A stretch of 64,000 nucleotides of DNA from Zantedeschia hybrid cultivar (lineage: Eukaryota > Streptophyta > Magnoliopsida > Alismatales > Araceae): NCBI GenBank assembly GCA_030544215.1, contig JARZZO010000003.1, forward strand, positions 17,989,879 to 18,053,878, given 5' to 3'. Position numbers and translations under genes: made by a program. The first letter of the stretch is position 1, and each line of letters opens with the position of its first letter. The notes beneath the pieces are model-generated. The model did not search any database, had not been told where the DNA came from, and saw only the letters and a program-made list of their open reading frames with translations. Below, one piece after another: positions 63,457 through 64,000 of this stretch.

Positions 63457-64000
63457 CCAAACTCACCGGACGGCACCGACGACGATGAAGACAGTGTTGG
63501 CAACGATCGGTGTCAGCAGTGGCAGCGGCAGCCAGGAATCACGACAATTGTTGAGGGGGATGAAACCCTAGTAGACCATGGCCGGGAGGGAGGGAATGGG
63601 GCACAACAGGGGTCGGGCGAAACAGGCTGGGGGGAGGGGGAACTTATCGTATAGGGTCTTTAATGGGCCAGGCCGAAGCGGGTTCAAGCGCCCTGGGCGG
63701 GCCGCTTGGGCTGCTTAAGCAGGTGCCTGGTCCGCCTTTCATGGGGCCATGATAGGCGGCCCAGTGCCTCGCCCCTCTACCTGCTTATGTTGTACGTTTG
63801 TACGTTTATGTTGTGTTTGTTTAGCACTTCGTTAATAAATTTTCATTATGGTGGGTTTAATTAGTAGAAATTCTATGAATTTGTTGATTACATCTTTGAT
63901 TGCTTAATTTTATATCAATTAGGTTGATTTGAAATTATTTGGTTATATTTGAGTGAATGAATGTCAATTTGTATGATTTTAGTTGTGTTTTTGGCATTTT

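Larger units (their letters stand above)
32344..64000. repeat. Tandem duplication, copy 2
   Basis: Second copy. Substitutions found by eye, copy 1 then copy 2: 10266 C/T, 14874 T/C, 15326 T/C, 15387 A/G, 15627 G/A, 22024 G/A, 24018 G/A, 24356 T/A, 24802 C/T, 25117 A/G, 27548 G/C, 31009 C/G. Length changes: +14 bp in the CT/TA microsatellite at 42107-42189, -2 bp in the poly-G tract near 55485, -4 bp in the poly-T tract near 56434. The list may be incomplete. Intervals not annotated separately in this copy hold the same content as their copy-1 partners. Confidence 0.97.

Noticed and set aside
1..64000. Circular molecule (organelle, plasmid or extrachromosomal circle) read twice
   Set aside because: Twelve substitutions and three length differences between copies argue against reading the same molecule twice, and the content is nuclear. 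It is not formally excluded without reads.
1..64000. CRISPR array, operon, phage or bacterial defence system
   Set aside because: No short regularly spaced repeats with unique spacers, no dense coding, and every recognisable gene is eukaryotic with introns.

Overview
The window is plant nuclear DNA. Evidence: GT-AG introns in genes of clearly plant type (a p24 beta cargo-receptor gene, an F-box/DUF295 gene, a relic of an organellar guanylate kinase gene), L1-type LINEs with the plant zf-RVT domain, many short inverted-repeat transposons, and long microsatellites. Nothing is bacterial, viral or organellar. I cannot name a species; an angiosperm is a safe call.

The dominant structure is a direct tandem duplication with a period of about 32.35 kb. 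Every base from 1 to about 31649 has a partner at +32343 (left part), +32357 (middle) or +32351 (right part). The offset changes only at a (CT)n(TA)n microsatellite, a poly-G tract and a poly-T tract. By eye I found twelve substitutions in about 31.6 kb (roughly 0.04%), so this is either a very recent duplication or two haplotypes joined by the assembler. The ends of the unit are not visible. If there are exactly two copies, the junction must lie at about 31650-32343.

Layout of one unit (copy-1 coordinates): 1-1830, degenerate LINE fragment interrupted by a 247-bp element; 1831-4593, TE debris and unrecognised sequence; 4594-8110, 5'-truncated LINE carrying two nested DNA elements; 8690-9832, small inverted-repeat elements and microsatellites; 11489-12868, last three exons of a p24 beta3-like gene; 13-16 kb, nothing certain; 16.0-17.9 kb, very AT-rich block with a recurring core motif; 18.4-20.8 kb, an older local duplication carrying two tRNA-Glu relics and, between them, a small Ser/Ala-rich ORF built on a GC-rich minisatellite; 21470-26487, guanylate kinase pseudogene whose first intron is full of transposons; 26676-28050 (minus), an intact two-exon F-box/DUF295 gene; 28.5-31.7 kb, leader/promoter-like sequence, unrecognised sequence and a GA-rich minisatellite. 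Copy 2 repeats this order.

The only gene that looks complete is the F-box gene, present twice with one amino-acid difference. The p24 gene lacks a recognisable 5' exon inside the unit, so copy 2 at least may be truncated. Nothing resembles an operon or a dedicated multi-gene system; the interest lies in the young tandem duplication, the nested insertions with readable target sites, and the Ser/Ala minisatellite ORF.
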